Assembly: GCF_003369795.1 (NCBI RefSeq)
Contig: NZ_CP026730.1
Coordinates: forward strand, 3,720,001-3,784,000
DNA: 64,000 nt
Source: Streptomyces sp. CB09001
Lineage (GTDB): Bacteria > Actinomycetota > Actinomycetes > Streptomycetales > Streptomycetaceae
Direction: 5' to 3'
The position numbers and the translations under genes were made by a program. The notes under the pieces were generated by a model. That model did not search any database. It had not been told where the DNA came from and worked only from the letters and a program-made list of their open reading frames with translations. Below are positions 7,355 to 15,778 of this stretch, one piece after another. Position 1 is the stretch's first letter. Each line of letters opens with the position of its first letter.

Positions 7355-7542
7355 GCATGCCGCGCACCCCCGCTCTGGTCTCGCACTTTCACTGCCCGGA
7401 CTGCGGACCGCTGGTGTTCGGCACGACGCGGGCCGTCTGCGGTCACGTCATCCCCGCCCCGGTCGTCGGCAACGGCCCGGAGCGCCAGTGCCCGGCCTGC
7501 AAGGCGGCCCTGCGCTCCCACAAGGCCAGCCACCGCCGCTGA
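7351..7542 (+). CDS. Small zinc-ribbon-like protein
   Basis: About 63 residues with two CxxC pairs (CPDC near residue 16 and CPAC near residue 50) and an intervening C-x-H, consistent with one or two zinc sites. GTG 7351 overlaps the previous stop; ATG 7357 is an alternative. Probably a small nucleic-acid-binding accessory protein. An 87-bp gap with no gene separates it from the translocase gene. Confidence 0.55.
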   Translation: MSMPRTPALVSHFHCPDCGPLVFGTTRAVCGHVIPAPVVGNGPERQCPACKAALRSHKASHRR

Positions 7543-7629
7543 ACCCTCCCAGGGGCGCCGCTCCCTCCCCGGTGGGCGCCCCCTTCTCGTCTTCCCGCCC
7601 CGGTCGGGGCAGTCAGGAGCAGTTCCCGC

Positions 7630-9741
7630 ATGTCTGAGAACGTCGTTCACCTGCACAAGCCCACCGACCCGCCCGCCGACAACGTGACCACGCTGACCGT
7701 AGTCCCCGACGCGCCCCCGGCTCGCCCGGTGCCGCTGTGGGTGCGCTCCGGCCGCGTCGTGAAGACGGCCGTCACGCACGAGACGACTCGGGCCACGGTC
7801 CGGGCGGCGGCCCGGCACGGCCTCTACACCTTCAACGGCGGCCGGATCGTCGCCCGCCGGGCGTGGGACGGCCGCACCGGCTCCCGGTACGAGCGGATGA
7901 TCCGCGCGGCCGAAGCCGCGGGGAACCTGGAAGCGGCGCAGGAGTGGGAAGAGCGGTTGCAGCGCTTCCGCGCCGCCCGCCACCACCGCCGCATGGACCT
8001 CCTCCACTCCCCGGTCGACGCCGCCAAGGGCGTCGCCGTCGGCGCCGGCATGAGCATCGGTGGCCTGGTCGCCCTCGGCGTCGTCATGGCCATCAGCACC
8101 GGCCACGTCGGCGACGTCATCACGCCGCTGTCGGCAACGATCGACTTCATCGCCCTGCTCATCCGCATCGTGCAGATCGTGTGGGGCCCGGCCCTGTCGA
8201 TCGGCCCGTTCCTCGCCCTGCTCGCCCTGTGGTCAGTGGGCCGCAAGCAGCACGCCGCCCCGAACTGGGCACTCCCGGCAAACGTCCGGACGGGCGAGGG
8301 TGAGCCGATCACCCCGTCCATCGTGGTCAAGGCCCTGCGCGACCTCGGCGTACCCGCCCTGGCCCGGGCCATCAAGGAGATGGGCGACGCTGGCGCCTCC
8401 ATGCTCGGCCCGATCCGGATCGCCGGATGCGGTGTCGAGGTCGACGTGACCCTTCCCTCTGGAGTGGCCACGAACGAGGTGCAGGGCAAGCGGCGCAAAC
8501 TCGCGGAGAACCTGTCCAGGCACGAGCACGAGGTGTTCATCACGATCCCGCAGGCGGCGCGGACGGTGCGGCTGTGGGTCGCCGACTCGGGCGCGCTGGA
8601 CGAGCCGATCGGCCCGTCGCCGCTGGTCACCGACGACACGATGACCGCCGATTACGCCAAGGGGAAGGCCCCGTGGGGCCAGGACCTGCGCGGGGATGCC
8701 GCCGCGCTGAGCCTGTATCAGCGCCACCTGTTGATCACGGGCCTGTCGAACCAGGGCAAGACCGTGGCCCTGCGCTCCCTGGCCCTGTGGCTGTCCCTGG
8801 ACAAGTCCGTGCAGTTCCTCATGGGCGACCTCAAGGGCGCAGGCGACTGGAACATGTTCGACGGCCTCGCCACCACGCTGATCCAAGGCCCGACGGATGA
8901 GCACGTGATCCAGGTGACCGAGATGGTGGAAGGCGCCGTGGACGAGATGAACCGGCGTCTCCAGGCACCGAAGGGCACGGTGTTCCCTCCGCTGATCGTG
9001 CTGGTCGACGAAGCGCAGGTCGCGTTCATGTGCCCCGCCAAGGGCACGGGCAAGGACAAGCGGCCCTACGGCGGCGCCAAGGCCGACTCCCGGTACTTCA
9101 CGGCCGTCCGCAAGATCCACAACCAGGGCCGCGCGGTCAACGTGCTGATGTGGCAGGGCACGCAGGATCCGACCAACGAGAACCTGCCCAAGCTCGTGCG
9201 CGAGGGCGCCCACACCCGCGCCTCCCTCGCCCTGGGCACCGAGTCGCAGGCCCGCATGGCCCTGGGGGACAAGGCCGTCGACGGGGGCGCCGCCCCGAAC
9301 CTGCTGCGTCCGGGCCTGGACCGCGGAACCCTGGTCGTCGCATCCGATGGCATCAGCATCCCGGCGGGACAGGCGTCCATCACGGTGCGCACGCACTACA
9401 TCGACGACGACGCCGCGAAGGTCATCACCGACCGGGCCAAGGCCCTGCGCGACGGCGTCACCACCCTGCACGCCATCGACCGCAGCGCGGAGCACGACCC
9501 GCTCGCCGACATCGCCGCGGTCGTCGGCGACGCGCCGCGGGTGCGGACGAAGGACGTGCTGGCGCGGCTCGCCGGACGGAACGCGGACGCCTACGGCGAC
9601 TGGTCGTTCCTCGACCTCAAGCGCGTCCTCGACGACGCCGACGCCAGCCCGTACAAGTCCGACGGCGTCATGTGCGTCGCCCGCGACCGCGTCGCCCGCG
9701 CCCTCGCCAACCGCGACACGGACGGTTCCGCTTCCGCCTAA
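7630..9741 (+). CDS. FtsK/SpoIIIE-like conjugative DNA translocase (Tra)
   Basis: A 703-aa hexameric-type DNA pump that moves double-stranded plasmid DNA between mycelial compartments. Two transmembrane helices lie near residues 137-160 and 172-198. The motor domain has Walker A GLSNQGKT (K377) and Walker B LIVLVDEA (D460/E461), then a C-terminal region of about 200 residues in which a winged helix is expected to recognise clt. The size and the lack of any relaxase fit TraSA/TraB-type transfer. The start ATG follows AGGAG. A cluster of eight CAGGGAG heptamers lies immediately downstream. Confidence 0.92.
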   Translation: MSENVVHLHKPTDPPADNVTTLTVVPDAPPARPVPLWVRSGRVVKTAVTHETTRATVRAAARHGLYTFNGGRIVARRAWDGRTGSRYERMIRAAEAAGNLEAAQEWEERLQRFRAARHHRRMDLLHSPVDAAKGVAVGAGMSIGGLVALGVVMAISTGHVGDVITPLSATIDFIALLIRIVQIVWGPALSIGPFLALLALWSVGRKQHAAPNWALPANVRTGEGEPITPSIVVKALRDLGVPALARAIKEMGDAGASMLGPIRIAGCGVEVDVTLPSGVATNEVQGKRRKLAENLSRHEHEVFITIPQAARTVRLWVADSGALDEPIGPSPLVTDDTMTADYAKGKAPWGQDLRGDAAALSLYQRHLLITGLSNQGKTVALRSLALWLSLDKSVQFLMGDLKGAGDWNMFDGLATTLIQGPTDEHVIQVTEMVEGAVDEMNRRLQAPKGTVFPPLIVLVDEAQVAFMCPAKGTGKDKRPYGGAKADSRYFTAVRKIHNQGRAVNVLMWQGTQDPTNENLPKLVREGAHTRASLALGTESQARMALGDKAVDGGAAPNLLRPGLDRGTLVVASDGISIPAGQASITVRTHYIDDDAAKVITDRAKALRDGVTTLHAIDRSAEHDPLADIAAVVGDAPRVRTKDVLARLAGRNADAYGDWSFLDLKRVLDDADASPYKSDGVMCVARDRVARALANRDTDGSASA

Positions 9742-9747
9742 TGACGG

Positions 9748-9927
9748 CAGGGAGCGACCGGACGTCGGGGCAGGGAGGCAGGGAGAACTCCCTGACCGCC
9801 TCCCTGCCCTGACTCACTGGCTCTGACCTGCACGAATGATCGTTCAGGGAGTCAGGGAGGCACGCAGGTCACACCCCCGAAACACCCCTCTGCAGGGCAT
9901 CCCGAAGGGGGTGTCTCTGCCTCCCTG
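9748..9927. repeat. CAGGGAG heptamer cluster downstream of tra (putative clt)
   Basis: Eight perfect copies in 180 bp: forward at 9748, 9771, 9779, 9845 and 9853; reverse at 9788, 9800 and 9921. Copies 2-5 form a long hairpin (9769-9808). TraB-type translocases recognise short repeats in a clt locus beside tra, which is what this looks like; part of it could also terminate tra transcription. Confidence 0.6.
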
Positions 9928-9951
9928 GCCATCGGCCGGAAGGGATTCCGC

Positions 9952-10419
9952 ATGTACCCCGAACAGGCTCCGCACGTGCCCGTACAACGGGCCGTGGAAG
10001 TCCACCAGCCCACCCCGTACCCGCCCGCCGTGCCCGTCGCGGCGCCGGTCGTGCCGGTGCAGCCGAACGCGGTCCCGGCGGTGGCGAGCATCGTCCTGCC
10101 CGACGGCCGCGTCGTCACCGGCTACGCCATCAACCCCGCCCAGCCCGAACCGGTCGCCGCCAAACCGGCCGTGTCCCGGACGGCCGTGAACGTCGCCCTC
10201 GGCGGCGCCGGGTTCCTCGCGGTGTGCGGCGGGCTCATGCTGCTCACCTCGTTCATCGCCGCCCTCACCGCGTTCATCACCCAGCTCGTCATCCTGGCCG
10301 CCGTGATCTTCGGCGGATGGATCGCCGTGCAGCTCTTCAGCGCGAGCGGCCACCAGGGCGGCGGGACCACGGTGAACATCCGCAGGGCCGTGTTCAAGCG
10401 CAACCGATTCCACGGCTGA
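9952..10419 (+). CDS. Membrane protein with Pro-rich N-terminus (Spd-like)
   Basis: A 155-aa protein. The first 65 residues are Pro/Val-rich and probably disordered; two hydrophobic helices (about 75-98 and 100-122) follow, then a basic tail (TVNIRRAVFKRNRFHG). Position directly after tra and topology match plasmid spread (Spd) proteins, but I cannot assign a family. GGAAGGG precedes the ATG. Confidence 0.65.
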   Translation: MYPEQAPHVPVQRAVEVHQPTPYPPAVPVAAPVVPVQPNAVPAVASIVLPDGRVVTGYAINPAQPEPVAAKPAVSRTAVNVALGGAGFLAVCGGLMLLTSFIAALTAFITQLVILAAVIFGGWIAVQLFSASGHQGGGTTVNIRRAVFKRNRFHG

Positions 10420-10434
10420 CCGGGGGCAGGACGC

Positions 10435-10881
10435 ATGTCCGGGCTCCACTGGCACGCCTACGCGTGGAACGGCAGGGAACGGCCGCCGGACAACGACCGC
10501 CGCAAGCCCGCCCTTCCCCTCCCCCCGATGGACGTCGGGCACTGGCTGCTCAAACCCGCCCGGCTCAGGCTCGCCACCTACCCCGCCCCCGACACCGGCC
10601 AGGACGCCTACGGGTGGCTGCGGGCCGAGCTGGACGCCTTCCCCCGCAGCCCCCGGGACCTGCCGGCCACTGTCCAACTCGCCTATGCCCGTGGCTGTCT
10701 CGATCGGGCCACGGATGTGGTGTGGGGCTACTGGTCGGCCACTGGCCTCTACATCGCGCGGGCCCTGATCACCTGCCCCCGCGCAGACATCCCCTGCCCC
10801 CTACGGCCGACCGAGGAGACCAACCCGTGTTCCGACTCCGCATCAAGGTCACCCACTGCCCCCGCCGGGCTCTGGCTCTGA
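10435..10881 (+). CDS. AICE hypothetical protein
   Basis: A 148-aa soluble protein, MSGLHWHAYAWNGRERPPDN..., with an ordered middle (VQLAYARGCLDRATDVVWGY) and a low-complexity C-terminus. No recognisable motif. The start is 15 bp after the previous gene with a purine-rich ribosome site; the last 55 bp overlap the next gene in another frame, so the true C-terminus is less certain than the start. Confidence 0.5.
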   Translation: MSGLHWHAYAWNGRERPPDNDRRKPALPLPPMDVGHWLLKPARLRLATYPAPDTGQDAYGWLRAELDAFPRSPRDLPATVQLAYARGCLDRATDVVWGYWSATGLYIARALITCPRADIPCPLRPTEETNPCSDSASRSPTAPAGLWL

Positions 10882-11081
10882 CCGACACGCCCCGCCCCGA
10901 CTGCCCCGACTGCTTGGGAGAGGGCGGCATTGCGCACGACTACGGCGACCACACCGGCGAGTACGCGGGCACCGAGTGGGAGTCCTGCCCGTGCTGGACG
11001 CAGTGGGCCGTGATCCTCCTGCCCCTGCCGCGCTGGCCGCGTCGCCCGCCGACCGGCTACAGCGACGAACCGCCCTTCTAG
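10827..11081 (+). CDS. Small Cys-rich AICE protein
   Basis: 84 residues from GTG 10827, which has GAGGAG 9 nt upstream. Contains CPDC and CPC motifs plus an acidic D/H-rich segment (HDYGDHTGEYAGTEWE), suggesting a zinc site. It overlaps the 3' end of the previous gene. Function unknown. Confidence 0.5.
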   Translation: MFRLRIKVTHCPRRALALTDTPRPDCPDCLGEGGIAHDYGDHTGEYAGTEWESCPCWTQWAVILLPLPRWPRRPPTGYSDEPPF

Positions 11082-11088
11082 CTACGCC

Positions 11089-11130
11089 AAGGGCGGCCCC
11101 CCTCACGCCAATGAAGACGGGGCCGCCCTT
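11089..11130 (+). terminator. Terminator of the tra/spread operon
   Basis: A perfect 12-bp stem, AAGGGCGGCCCC (11089-11100) with 11119-11130, just 8 bp after the stop at 11081 and before the replication genes. Confidence 0.7.
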
Positions 11131-11169
11131 GCCAGCCAGAACCCATCAAGGAACTGGAGATACCCCAGC

Positions 11170-12021
11170 ATGACGCAACCCACGCTCTCTCCGCAGCACG
11201 CGGCGCTGAGTCTCGCCGCGTCCGGCGTGCCCGTGCTGCCCCTGCGCCGGGGCAAGGTCCCGTTCGGCAACTGCACCGCGTGCGCGGACAACGCGTGCGG
11301 CGGACGGCCGAACATGAAGACCCCGGGCCCGTGCCAGTGTGCGGCCCCCTGCCACGGATGGGCCGCCGCCACCACCGACCCCGCCGCCATCGTCTCCCCG
11401 CCGTGGGCGGCGGCATGGCGGCAGGCGGTGTGCGTCGCCTACCACCCCGGCGGCGCCGGACTGACCGTCGTCGACCTGGACGACGCCGACGCCATCACCT
11501 GGGCCCGCACCGCACTGCCCACCACCCGGAGCGTGCCGACGACGCGAGGCGAACACTGGATCTACCAGGGCGCCATGCGGTCCGTGAACGCGGTCCGACC
11601 CGGCGTCGACATCAAGTCGACCATGGCTTACGCCCGTTGGCTCGGATCCGGCACCGGCACCATCGCCGCTCTCCCGGACGCTGTGCGCGCCCTGGCAGTA
11701 AAGGAGCCGTCCCCCGCCCCCAGGGCGGCACAGACGCTCCCAGGGCCCCTGAGGGGCGGGCAGGGGGAGTGCCCGCACCGCACGCCCGCGTTCCTGGAAC
11801 GGGGCGTCGCCATGGCCGTGCAGGGCATCACGGAGGCGTCCAGCGCGGTCCACGCGACCGTGTACCGGACGTTCCTCGCCGTGCTGTCCCGGCACGGCCG
11901 GTGCGGCTGCCTCACCGACACCCACGTCGCCCGGCTGTTCACCGCAGCGCAGGCCAAGGGCGAGACCCCTCGGCACTGCACGGACGCGTGGACCAACGCC
12001 CGCACCACGTTGGGACTGTGA
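11170..12021 (+). CDS. Bifunctional primase/polymerase (Prim-Pol) domain protein
   Basis: A 283-aa archaeo-eukaryotic primase-type protein that would prime replication of the excised element. The core includes ALSLAASGVPVLPLRRGK, a Cys cluster (CTACADNACGG...CQCAAPCHGW) that replaces the usual loop, and the metal-binding LTVVDLDD (D102, D104). RBS GGAGA before ATG. In many elements the primase and helicase are fused; here the helicase-like partner is a separate gene starting 1 nt after this stop. Confidence 0.8.
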   Translation: MTQPTLSPQHAALSLAASGVPVLPLRRGKVPFGNCTACADNACGGRPNMKTPGPCQCAAPCHGWAAATTDPAAIVSPPWAAAWRQAVCVAYHPGGAGLTVVDLDDADAITWARTALPTTRSVPTTRGEHWIYQGAMRSVNAVRPGVDIKSTMAYARWLGSGTGTIAALPDAVRALAVKEPSPAPRAAQTLPGPLRGGQGECPHRTPAFLERGVAMAVQGITEASSAVHATVYRTFLAVLSRHGRCGCLTDTHVARLFTAAQAKGETPRHCTDAWTNARTTLGL

Positions 12022-12022
12022 C

Positions 12023-13498
12023 ATGTCCGAGGACGAGAAGACCCCGGCACGTGAGATCATCACCGACTACGCACAGGCGCACTTCCGGTACTTCCGCACT
12101 GCCGACGGGACCGTGTACGCGCAGCGCAACGGCCATCCGGTGGCCCGCCCGATCCGCTCCCAGGGCACCACCGGAAGCCACCGGCAGGAACTCATGGTCG
12201 GCCTCTTCCGCGACGGGCAGGGCGTGTTCAACGGCACTGCGCTCAAGGAAGCGCTGGACCTGATCGAGGCCCTGGCGCTGACCGAGGACGTGCAGCCCGT
12301 GCACATCCGCGTCGCCCCGGGATTCGACGGCGCGACGTGGCTGGACCTGGGACGGGGCGACGGACAGTCCGTGCGTATCCACCCCACCGGGTGGGACATC
12401 GCCATCCCGGACCCGCGTGAGGTGTGCTGGCGGCGCACGCAGCTCACCGGGGAGCTTCCGGTGCCGGTCAAGGACACCGACGGCAAGGGCATCGATCTCC
12501 TGCTCAGGCTGTGCAACTTCGCCACCGCCGAGACAGAGTGCCTGGCCATCGCGTGGCTGATCGGCTGTCTCGGACCGTCCGTGCCCGTCCCGGCACCGTT
12601 CCTGACCGGTCCGCAGGGTGCCGGCAAGTCCACCGGCGGCCGGATGCTCGTGCGGATCATCGAGGGCATGACCGGAGACCTGCGTCGGGCACCGAAGGAT
12701 GAAGAGAACCTGATCGCGGCGGTGGCGGCCGGATGGGTCACGGCCCTGGACAACCTCTCCCACATGACCCCGGACCTGTCCGACGCCATGTGCTGCATCG
12801 TCACCGGCGCGGAGAGCGTCAAGCGCGCTCTCTTCACCGACGGCGACGTGTTCCGCGCCCGCTACCGCCGCCCCCTGCTCCTGACCGGCATCGACGTGGG
12901 CGTCATCCGTCCCGACCTCGCCGAACGCCTCCTGCCGCTCCGACTGGAACGGCCGAAGGTCCGGCGCACTGAGGCGGAGCTGTGGGCGGAGTACGCGGAA
13001 GTGCTGCCTGTGGTCCTCGGCTCGCTCCTGGACCTCACGGTGAAGGTGCGGGCGGCTGAGGCGGAGACCCCGACCGACCTGCGGATGGCGGACTTCGCGC
13101 ACCTGTGCGCGCAGCTCGACGCCGCGACCGGTCTCGGGGCCCTGGCCGCCTACCGGGCCAGCCTGGACGACCTCAATGACGACGTGATCGAGGGCGACCT
13201 GTTGGCACAAACCGTCCTCCGGCACGCCGACACCATCGAGCCGGGCGCAGCGCAGCGGATGACGTCCACCGAGTGGCTGCACTGCCTCAGCCAGCTCTAC
13301 ACCGGCGAGGACTTCCGGCCCCTGCCCAAAGGCTGGCCGACTACCGGCAAGGTGCTCTCCGACCGGCTCAAGCGGCTACAGCCCACTCTCGCCGCCCGGG
13401 GCGTCGTCATCGACTCGGGCCGCACCATGGAAGGCCGCTACCTCGAAATGACCCGCCAACAAGCGGCGCTGTCCCACGAGGCAAAGCGGATGTTTTGA
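12023..13498 (+). CDS. Replication P-loop ATPase/helicase-like protein
   Basis: A 491-aa partner of the Prim-Pol protein. A Walker A FLTGPQGAGKST (K202) and a downstream WVTALDNLSHM strand (Walker B-like) point to an SF3/DnaB-type ring ATPase as seen in phage and AICE replication modules; the C-terminal 100 residues resemble a winged helix. It starts 1 nt after the Prim-Pol stop and ends before a strong terminator and the iteron array. It most likely loads at, or unwinds, that origin. Confidence 0.75.
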   Translation: MSEDEKTPAREIITDYAQAHFRYFRTADGTVYAQRNGHPVARPIRSQGTTGSHRQELMVGLFRDGQGVFNGTALKEALDLIEALALTEDVQPVHIRVAPGFDGATWLDLGRGDGQSVRIHPTGWDIAIPDPREVCWRRTQLTGELPVPVKDTDGKGIDLLLRLCNFATAETECLAIAWLIGCLGPSVPVPAPFLTGPQGAGKSTGGRMLVRIIEGMTGDLRRAPKDEENLIAAVAAGWVTALDNLSHMTPDLSDAMCCIVTGAESVKRALFTDGDVFRARYRRPLLLTGIDVGVIRPDLAERLLPLRLERPKVRRTEAELWAEYAEVLPVVLGSLLDLTVKVRAAEAETPTDLRMADFAHLCAQLDAATGLGALAAYRASLDDLNDDVIEGDLLAQTVLRHADTIEPGAAQRMTSTEWLHCLSQLYTGEDFRPLPKGWPTTGKVLSDRLKRLQPTLAARGVVIDSGRTMEGRYLEMTRQQAALSHEAKRMF

Positions 13499-13520
13499 CC
13501 GCGCTGGTGATCACTGGACA

Positions 13521-13563
13521 AGCAAGAGGAGCACCACGCGCGGCGAGGCGTGCTCCTCTTGCT
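13521..13563 (+). terminator. Terminator of the replication genes
   Basis: A perfect 14-bp inverted repeat (13521-13534 with 13550-13563) 22 bp after the helicase-like gene. Confidence 0.7.
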
Positions 13564-13679
13564 GTTCGGCGGCGGCGCCGCCCTGCGCAAGACGTGCCGC
13601 GAAGCGGCTCCTTCTTCACGCGCTGAGTCGCACCGAACCACCACAGACACCCCCTCTTTTTTCCTAAGAGGGGAAACCC

Positions 13680-13862
13680 TGCGTCATCTGCGTCATGCAG
13701 ACGGGAAGACGGCCCCCGACCTGCGGCTACAGCCATGACGCAGACGGCCACCCCTGCGTCATGGCTGCGTCATCTGCGTCATGCCATGACGCAGCCCAAA
13801 CCTCTGCGTCATGCAAATACGCAGGTCACAAGCGCGCATGACGCTGATGACGCAATGACGCA
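13680..13862. repeat. TGCGTCAT iteron array (putative replication origin)
   Basis: Ten perfect octamers in 183 bp: TGCGTCAT at 13680, 13689, 13755, 13766, 13775 and 13805; its complement ATGACGCA at 13735, 13786, 13847 and 13855; plus one variant at 13838. They lie downstream of the replication genes and upstream of xis. Rest of 13564-13940 carries no gene. Confidence 0.7.
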
Positions 13863-13940
13863 GAAATCCGAACTTCGGACAGGCGCGAACTCCCGATACC
13901 GGCTCCGCCATCGCCGGACAGTCCCAGAGGAGACCGTTCC

Positions 13941-14174
13941 ATGAGCATCGCCACCGTGGACATCGCACCGCTCGCTGAGTCTGGCGACCCGACCCCCGTG
14001 CTACTGACCGTCGAAGAGGCCGCCCGTTGCCTCCGCATCGGTCGCACGACCTGCTTCGCCCTCATCCGCACCGGAGAGCTGGAGTCCCTGACCATCGGCG
14101 GACTCCGACGCGTCCCAGCCGACGCCCCGGCCGCCTACCTCGCACGCCGCCGCGCCGAACAGCGCGCCGCCTGA
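13941..14174 (+). CDS. xis: Excisionase (helix-turn-helix Xis)
   Basis: A 77-aa protein with a MerR/excisionase-type winged HTH: LLTVEEAARCLRIGRTTCFA, then LIRTGELESLTIGGLRRVPA. Such proteins bend attP arms and turn integrase toward excision. AGAGGAGA precedes the ATG. It is 76 bp upstream of int and presumably cotranscribed. Confidence 0.88.
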   Translation: MSIATVDIAPLAESGDPTPVLLTVEEAARCLRIGRTTCFALIRTGELESLTIGGLRRVPADAPAAYLARRRAEQRAA

Positions 14175-14250
14175 TCTCGCCCCGAACCGGGACACCACCT
14201 CACCGGGTGGTGTCCCGGTCGCTTTCACCCCAACTCGAAGGAGTCCGCCC

Positions 14251-15528
14251 GTGGCGGAAGACAAGAAGCGCACCCGACAGCCCAACGGCCGTTCCTCCAT
14301 CTACCAGGGCAAAGACGGCAAGTGGCACGGACGCGTCACCGTGGGAATCCGTGACGACGGCCGACCCGACCGCCGCCACGTCGAACGCAAGACCCGAGCA
14401 GAGGTCACGGCGGCGGTCCGTGAGCTGGAGAAGCAGCGCGACGGTGGAGCGGTACGCAAGGCGGGCCGCACCTGGACGGTTGAGGCGTGGCTGACCCACT
14501 GGGTCGAGACCATCGCCCCGCTCGCCGTCAACGAGAACACGATGGTCGGGTACGGCGTCGCCGTGCGGAAGCACCTCATTCCTGCGCTCGGGGCTCACCG
14601 TCTCGACAAGCTTGGGCCGGAGCACATCGAGCGCTTTTATGGGCGGATGCAGACGGACGGCCGACGCGCGGGCACGATTCACCAGATCCACCGCACCTTC
14701 CGCACTGCGCTCAACGAGGCGGTCCGGCGTGGCCACCTCACCCGCAATCCGGTGCAGCTCGCCAAGGCCCCCCGCGTCAGCGAGGAGGAGATCGAGCCGT
14801 TCACCGTCGAGGAGGTCAAGCGGCTACTGCGGGCCGCCGACGACCGGCGCAATTCTGCTCGCTGGGCCGTCGCCCTCGCCCTCGGCCTGCGCCAGGGCGA
14901 GGCGTTGGGGCTCAAGTGGGCAGACGTGGACATGGAACGCGGGGTCCTGATGGTCCGCCGTAGTCGGCGCCGTCCGCGATACGCCCACGGATGCGGCGAC
15001 ACGTGCGGCCGAAAGGCGGGGTACTGCCCGCAGCGCCAACGGACCAACCCGGAGACGGCCGACACGAAGTCCCGCGCGGGTCGGCGGTCGGTCGGTCTGC
15101 CCGCTCAGCTCGTTGACCTGCTCCGGGTCCACCGAGCGAAGCAGGACGCCGAACGTACAGCGGTGGGGGAGAAGTGGGCGGATGAGGGATGGCTGTTCGC
15201 CACCCCGGACGGGCGTGGCACCCCGCCCCGCACCGACTACGACGACTGGAAGGATCTGCTGGCCGCCGCCAAGGTGAGGGACGGCCGTCTGCACGACGCC
15301 CGGCACACCGCCGCCACGGTACTGCTGATTCTCGGAGTCTCGGAACGGGCCGTCATGGGGCTCATGGGGTGGTCGACAACGGCGATGGCCGCCCGGTATC
15401 AACACATGGTCGACACCGTTCGGGTGGACGTGGCCCGACAGGTTGACGGGCTCATCTGGAAACCGGAAACAAGGGGACCCGGCGAGGACGACGACGGGGC
15501 CGCCGGGGCGCTCGTACCGGCCAACTGA
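14251..15528 (+). CDS. int: Tyrosine site-specific integrase
   Basis: A 425-aa integrase. N-terminal AMPylation-like arm-binding region (SIYQGKDGKWHGRVTVGIRD), SAM-like core-binding domain (about 75-170), and catalytic domain with R214 (LGLRQGEALGL), H348-x-x-R351 (LHDARH), W374 and nucleophile Y383. A Cys-rich insert (HGCGDTCGRKAGYC) at about 246-259 is common in Streptomyces integrases. GTG start with AAGGAG. Its TGA stop is part of a paired TGAGAC site, and the target tRNA lies 65 bp downstream, so it acts on the tRNA-Ser(CGA) 3' end. Confidence 0.95.
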   Translation: MAEDKKRTRQPNGRSSIYQGKDGKWHGRVTVGIRDDGRPDRRHVERKTRAEVTAAVRELEKQRDGGAVRKAGRTWTVEAWLTHWVETIAPLAVNENTMVGYGVAVRKHLIPALGAHRLDKLGPEHIERFYGRMQTDGRRAGTIHQIHRTFRTALNEAVRRGHLTRNPVQLAKAPRVSEEEIEPFTVEEVKRLLRAADDRRNSARWAVALALGLRQGEALGLKWADVDMERGVLMVRRSRRRPRYAHGCGDTCGRKAGYCPQRQRTNPETADTKSRAGRRSVGLPAQLVDLLRVHRAKQDAERTAVGEKWADEGWLFATPDGRGTPPRTDYDDWKDLLAAAKVRDGRLHDARHTAATVLLILGVSERAVMGLMGWSTTAMAARYQHMVDTVRVDVARQVDGLIWKPETRGPGEDDDGAAGALVPAN

Positions 15529-15543
15529 GACGAAAACCGAGAC
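15526..15543 (+). promoter_or_regulatory. Paired TGAGAC/CGAGAC site near attR
   Basis: TGAGAC at 15526 (overlapping the int stop) and CGAGAC at 15538, 12-bp period, 50 bp inside attR. Putative arm-type integrase site. Confidence 0.55.
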
Positions 15544-15552
15544 GGAGATGCG

Positions 15553-15585
15553 CGAAGGGTCCGGCTCGATGAGCCGGACCCTTCG
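15553..15585. terminator. Hairpin between int and tRNA-Ser
   Basis: A perfect 15-bp stem (15553-15567 with 15571-15585). Serves convergent transcripts: int from the left and tRNA-Ser from the right. The element thus brings its own terminator for the tRNA. Confidence 0.7.
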
Positions 15586-15592
15586 TCTACCT

Positions 15593-15647
15593 GCGGTAGC
15601 GGAGGGATTTGAACCCTCGGTGACTTGCGCCACACTCGCTTTCGAGG
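15593..15647. repeat. attR: 55-bp direct repeat inside tRNA-Ser(CGA)
   Basis: Identical to 2728-2782; ends in the anticodon stem-loop of the tRNA, which defines the crossover window. Confidence 0.95.
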
Positions 15648-15678
15648 CGAGCTCCTTCGGCCGCTCGGACACGCTACC
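15594..15678 (-). tRNA. tRNA-Ser(CGA)
   Basis: Class II tRNA of 85 nt: acceptor GGTAGCG/CGCTACC with discriminator G, anticodon loop CTCGAAA (anticodon CGA), long variable arm, T-loop TTCAAAT. CCA is not encoded. Its 3' half is supplied by the AICE. Confidence 0.95.
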
Positions 15679-15778
15679 GAGAGAGACCTTACAGCACGGA
15701 GCGGCGTGCCCAGAAATCGGTATTGCGGCCGACGAACGGCCGTACGGGCAGTGGTTCCGGCACCCCGTCCGGACCGGG

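Larger units (their letters stand above)
2728..15647. mobile_element. Actinomycete integrative and conjugative element (AICE) in tRNA-Ser(CGA)
   Basis: A 12,865-bp element between perfect 55-bp repeats, one of which keeps the tRNA intact. It has the full AICE set: KorSA-type repressor, small spread-type genes, a single FtsK/TraB-like double-strand DNA translocase, a replication module (primase-polymerase plus P-loop ATPase and iterons), Xis, and integrase beside the tRNA. Layout is colinear with pSAM2-type elements. Nothing looks disrupted, so excision and transfer may still work. Confidence 0.92.

Noticed and set aside
13680..13862. CRISPR-like array
   Set aside because: Repeats are only 8 bp, occur in both orientations and have irregular short spacing; no cas genes in the window.
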